From assembly GCA_944326335.1 (NCBI GenBank), contig CALVDM010000009.1, forward strand, positions 1 to 64,000: DNA of 64,000 nucleotides, given 5' to 3'. Positions 60,689 through 64,000 of the stretch are shown one piece after another. The notes under the pieces were generated by a model. It had not been told where the DNA came from. It ran no database searches and worked only from the letters and a program-made list of their open reading frames with translations. The DNA is from an uncultured Bacteroidales bacterium. GTDB taxonomy: Bacteria; Bacteroidota; Bacteroidia; Bacteroidales; UBA932. A program made the position numbers and the translations under genes. Position 1 is the first letter of the stretch, and every line of letters begins with the position of its first letter.

Positions 60689-63600
60689 ATGCTGGGAAAA
60701 CTGATAGACAGACCGGTAACCGTGACCATGGGACTGCTTGCAGTCATAGTCCTGGGCATCGTGTCGATACGTCTGCTTCCGATCTCACTGATTCCGGATA
60801 TAGACATTCCGGAAATCGCTGTCCGCGTGTCCGCCCCGGAAATGTCGTCAAGGGAACTGGACGAGACTGTAATGCGTATTCTCCGTCAGAGCCTGATGCA
60901 GACAAGTTCGCTTCGGGAACTCAGAAGCGAGGCCCGTGACGGAAGCGGAACGGTGCGTCTGACCTTCGCCGAAGGTACGGATATGGACTACGCCTTCATT
61001 GAAGTGAACGAGAAAATTGACAGGTCTATGGGCAGCCTTCGGGACCTGGGGAGACCGCAGGTCCTGATGTCAGACGCGTCTGACATACCGGCTTTCTACC
61101 TGAACCTTACCCTTAAAGACCCGGATGTGAAATTCGAACAGCTGAGTTCCTTTGCCGAGGATGTGTTGGCAAAGAGGATTGAGCAGCTTCCTGAAGTGGC
61201 GATGGTTGATGTCAGCGGATGCGTGCATCCGGAAATCCTTGTCCTTCCGGATGAAGATGCACTGCGGCAGGCAGGCCTTGATATGGATGGCTTCGAAAAG
61301 GCGCTCATGGCGGCAAATGTAAGTCTCGGCAGCCTTACCATCAGGGACGGCGAATACCGCTACAATGTGAAGTTCCAGTCGTTCGCATCCGATGTGTCCG
61401 ACATTGAGAACATATTCATTGATTGCGGCGGCCGCATATTCAGACTTAAGGATCTTGCCGATGTCAGACTCGCCCCTGCCGAGAGGACCGGACTTGTCCG
61501 TTCGGACGGTATGGAAGCGGTGTCCATGGCGATAATCAAGCAGAGCAGCGTGAAGATGTCGGCACTCAAATCACGGATGGAAGAACTTGCCGGGAGATTG
61601 GGTGAGGACTATCCGGAGATAGGGTTTGCAGTCACAAGAGACCAGACGGAACTTCTGGAATATTCCATCAACAATCTGATACAGAACATCGTAACCGGCA
61701 TTATTCTGGCCTGTATCGTGATATTCCTTTTCATGCAGGATTTCCGATCTCCGGTACTTGTGGCGCTGACAATTCCGACTGCGCTTATTGTCTCGATGCT
61801 CGTATTCCACATCGCAGGGCTGACAATAAACATCATATCACTGTCCGGACTTATCCTCGGGGTGGGTATGATGGTAGACAACACGATAGTGCTCACAGAC
61901 AATATAACGTCCCGATGGCAGCGAGGCGAAAGCCTCAGGAAAGCTGTCCTGAAGGGAACTTCCGAGGTGATGGCCCCCATGCTGAGTTCTGTGCTGACAA
62001 CATGCGTCGTGTTCATTCCCCTCATATTCCTGAGCGGAATAGCCGGAGCCATGTTCCATGACCAGGCGATGGCCGTGACCATAGTGCTCCTGACTGCGCT
62101 TGTCATAACTGTGACTGTCATTCCGGTATATTACTGGCAGTGGTACAGGAGACTCCCGTCATTCCGGCCGAGTCCCTTGCTTTCACGGTTCTCATTCAGC
62201 TGGGCCACAGGCGTATATGAGGGTGTACTGAAATGGCTTTTCCGTCACAGATGGGTCGGATGGGCATTGTTTGCCGTCTCTGCAGCCGGAACTGTCCTGT
62301 GTCTGGTCCTTATGCCGAAGACCCGGCTCCCCGAAATCACATATACGGACACAATGCTCAGCATTGACTGGAATTCGAATCTTTCCCTGGAGCAGAATAC
62401 GGCAAGGGTCGGGATTCTTGAAAAGGAAGCAGGAAGCAGTGCCTTGCAGATAACATCAATGGTCGGACAGCAGCAATTCATCCTTCAGCACGGTCCGGAC
62501 ATCGACATGTCCGGGGCAGCCGTCTACATCAGATGCGCTGACGGCAGGTCTTTGGACGCCACAATCGGAAGACTGTCCGAAACGCTGCGCTCGCACTGGC
62601 CCGACGCCATCTTCTCATTCGGGACATCGGGAAATATCTTTGACATCGTGTTTGCGGAAAAGGAGGCAGGACTGGTAGCGAGACTGAGACCGGTGTCAGA
62701 CCCGGAGATTCTTCCGGAAAAACTGGAGAAGGTGCTTTCTGACATAAGAGAAAGCCTTCCTGACATGGACATTCCGGCGCCTCAGATGAAACGGGATGTG
62801 CTGTATGTCGCCGATGCCGAAAGGATGGCGCTTTACGGGGTGAGCTATGACGCCATCCTTACATCGCTGAAAAACGCATTGAACGGAAACGAATTGTTTT
62901 CCATAATTCAGGGGAACAGGAGCATCCCTGTAGTAATGGGGCTGGACAGGAAAGGGCTCAGCGAAATCATTTCAGGGCAGTCTGTCAGGGCAGGAGACAA
63001 GGAAATCCCGCTTTCCGCAGTCATGTGCCAGAGCTGGGAGGAAGACCTGAAGTGCATTGTATCAGGTCCTGAGGGGGTATTCTATCCGCTGGAGATAGAA
63101 GCCGAAGGCAGGCGGGCAGTACGCATCGCCATGGATACAATACGGGAGGCGGTCGGCAGGAACGGGGACTTTGAAGTCGATTTCAGCGGCTCATATTTCT
63201 CCAATCTTAACATGGTGAGAGAGATGATCATGATTCTGCTGGTTTCACTTGTCCTGCTGTACCTGATTCTGGCGTCGCAGTTCGAGTCTCTTGTCCAGCC
63301 GCTCATAATACTCTCAGAGATAGTGACAGACCTTTTTTTCGCCCTTGCCGTCCTGTGGATATGCGGAGTCTCGGTCAATCTCATGTCACTTATCGGGCTT
63401 GTCGTCGTGTGCGGCATTGTCATCAATGACTCCATCCTGAAGATAGACACAATCAACCGCCTGAGGAAAAACGGGCTTGGGTTGCAACATGCTGTCATGG
63501 AGGCGGGTCAGAGAAGGCTCAAGGCCATTGTAATGACTTCGCTCACGACAATCCTGTCCGTCTGCCCTTTCCTGGCCAGGGGAAGCATGGGCGATGACCT

Positions 63601-63706
63601 TCAGTATCCTATGTCCCTCGTGATAATAGCAGGTATGACCGCCGGAACGCTCATAAGCCTGTTTTTCGTACCGCTGCTCTATTATGAAGTCTACAGGAAG
63701 AAATAG
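60689..63706 (+). CDS. RND-family inner-membrane efflux permease 1
   Basis: This 1005-residue AcrB/MdtB-like permease uses the proton gradient to export its substrate. It has twelve membrane helices in two repeats: the first helix MGLLAVIVLGIVSIRLLPISLIPDIDIP, then a large periplasmic loop, LIQNIVTGIILACIVIFLFMQ, GLILGVGMMVDNTIVLTDNI and AVTIVLLTALVITVTVIPVYYW. The second half has MIMILLVSLVLLYLILASQFESLVQPLIIL, LFFALAVLWICGVSVNLMSLIGLVVVCGIVINDSILKID and PMSLVIIAGMTAGTLISLFF. Helix 4 has Asp in GVGMMVDNT at a position used in proton relay. Its 3' end overlaps the next permease gene by 23 bases. Confidence 0.95.
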   Translation: MLGKLIDRPVTVTMGLLAVIVLGIVSIRLLPISLIPDIDIPEIAVRVSAPEMSSRELDETVMRILRQSLMQTSSLRELRSEARDGSGTVRLTFAEGTDMDYAFIEVNEKIDRSMGSLRDLGRPQVLMSDASDIPAFYLNLTLKDPDVKFEQLSSFAEDVLAKRIEQLPEVAMVDVSGCVHPEILVLPDEDALRQAGLDMDGFEKALMAANVSLGSLTIRDGEYRYNVKFQSFASDVSDIENIFIDCGGRIFRLKDLADVRLAPAERTGLVRSDGMEAVSMAIIKQSSVKMSALKSRMEELAGRLGEDYPEIGFAVTRDQTELLEYSINNLIQNIVTGIILACIVIFLFMQDFRSPVLVALTIPTALIVSMLVFHIAGLTINIISLSGLILGVGMMVDNTIVLTDNITSRWQRGESLRKAVLKGTSEVMAPMLSSVLTTCVVFIPLIFLSGIAGAMFHDQAMAVTIVLLTALVITVTVIPVYYWQWYRRLPSFRPSPLLSRFSFSWATGVYEGVLKWLFRHRWVGWALFAVSAAGTVLCLVLMPKTRLPEITYTDTMLSIDWNSNLSLEQNTARVGILEKEAGSSALQITSMVGQQQFILQHGPDIDMSGAAVYIRCADGRSLDATIGRLSETLRSHWPDAIFSFGTSGNIFDIVFAEKEAGLVARLRPVSDPEILPEKLEKVLSDIRESLPDMDIPAPQMKRDVLYVADAERMALYGVSYDAILTSLKNALNGNELFSIIQGNRSIPVVMGLDRKGLSEIISGQSVRAGDKEIPLSAVMCQSWEEDLKCIVSGPEGVFYPLEIEAEGRRAVRIAMDTIREAVGRNGDFEVDFSGSYFSNLNMVREMIMILLVSLVLLYLILASQFESLVQPLIILSEIVTDLFFALAVLWICGVSVNLMSLIGLVVVCGIVINDSILKIDTINRLRKNGLGLQHAVMEAGQRRLKAIVMTSLTTILSVCPFLARGSMGDDLQYPMSLVIIAGMTAGTLISLFFVPLLYYEVYRKK

Positions 63707-64000
63707 GGGAATCCCGTCCTTTACGGTACTGCTGTTGATGACTGCCATCGCCTTTGTGGGAGTGGCCGCACTGCCTTCGCTGGATGTGCGCTATTATCCG
63801 GAGACTTCAGGCAGGAGTATAAACGTGACCTTCCGGTGGCCGGAAGTTTCCGGGAGGACCGTCGAGGCGGAAGCGACATCAAAAATAGAGGGAGTGTTGT
63901 CCGGGATAAGGAACTGCAGCTCCATATCTTCGTCCTCCTCCACAGGGACCGGGAAGGTCAGCCTTACATTCGACAAGGGAACGGACATGCAGGCTGCAAG
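63684..64000 (+). CDS. RND-family efflux permease 2 (5' part, cut by the window edge)
   Basis: A frame opens at 63684 with MKSTGRNRGIPSFTVLLLMT and continues to the last base, 105 residues in. It has the first membrane helix (FTVLLLMTAIAFVGVAAL) and then the start of the porter domain: RYYPETSGRSINVTFRWPE, RTVEAEATSKIEGVL, IRNCSSISSSSS and VSLTFDKGTDM. These match the CusA/AcrB opening. It is a different frame from permease 1, overlapping it by 23 bases, so it is a real second subunit gene and not a continuation. Two adjacent permeases suggest a heteromeric pump like MdtBC. Confidence 0.85.
   Translation, partial: MKSTGRNRGIPSFTVLLLMTAIAFVGVAALPSLDVRYYPETSGRSINVTFRWPEVSGRTVEAEATSKIEGVLSGIRNCSSISSSSSTGTGKVSLTFDKGTDMQAA

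Noticed and set aside
1-64000. CRISPR array, tRNA, rRNA, insertion sequence or riboswitch
   Set aside because: No regularly spaced repeats, no cloverleaf in any gap, no transposase, and no leader with a recognisable riboswitch core were seen; a covariance-model search would be decisive.

Overview
The window is a continuous piece of a Bacteroidota chromosome, most likely order Bacteroidales. The evidence is a SusC/SusD pair, a hybrid two-component regulator, many Cys-anchored lipoproteins, the gene order L28-L33-DUF4295-ftsY, several Bacteroidota-only families (DUF4199, DUF4295, DUF4296, DUF4954, DUF5017, NVEALA, BF3164-like propellers), and repeated TAnnTTTG -7 boxes in front of genes. The genus cannot be fixed from sequence alone. 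No rRNA, tRNA, CRISPR array or insertion sequence was found.

Bases 1-18100 hold a uronic-acid utilisation locus. It runs SusC, SusD, two paralogous DUF5017-like surface lipoproteins, a GH88 unsaturated glucuronyl hydrolase and a hybrid sensor/AraC regulator. A strong shared terminator separates these from uxaC (minus strand) and the divergent uxaB-uxaA pair, which together carry galacturonate to 2-keto-3-deoxygluconate. A clostripain-type (C11) lipoprotein protease follows.

Bases 18101-47700 are mostly core genes: a DPP III-type M49 peptidase, xerD, thymidine kinase, rsmI, an HhH protein, a recA-trpS-aldehyde dehydrogenase block on the minus strand, rlmN, a patatin/beta-barrel protein, recX, DUF4954, a GT2 glycosyltransferase with DUF4199, thrS-infC-rpmI-rplT-lepB, rpmB-rpmG-DUF4295, ftsY, pheT, DUF4296, an amidohydrolase, a radical SAM protein, dtd and deoC.

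Bases 47700-56950 look different: visibly richer in A+T and made of accessory genes. In order they are a second signal peptidase I, a transglutaminase-like lipoprotein, an O-antigen-ligase-like membrane protein with a TPR-like tail, a CXXC thioredoxin-like lipoprotein, a small NVEALA peptide, and tandem 6-bladed beta-propeller lipoproteins with GRGPGE motifs. A fourth propeller and a TolC / membrane-fusion / double RND-permease system follow in the same direction and run off the end of the window. I read the 47.9-58.1 kb block as a candidate secreted-peptide maturation or cell-surface system of unknown function. It is the most interesting part of the window. It carries traces of internal duplication: a repeated promoter, a decayed copy of the ligase gene tail, and an NVEALA-type leader on the last propeller.
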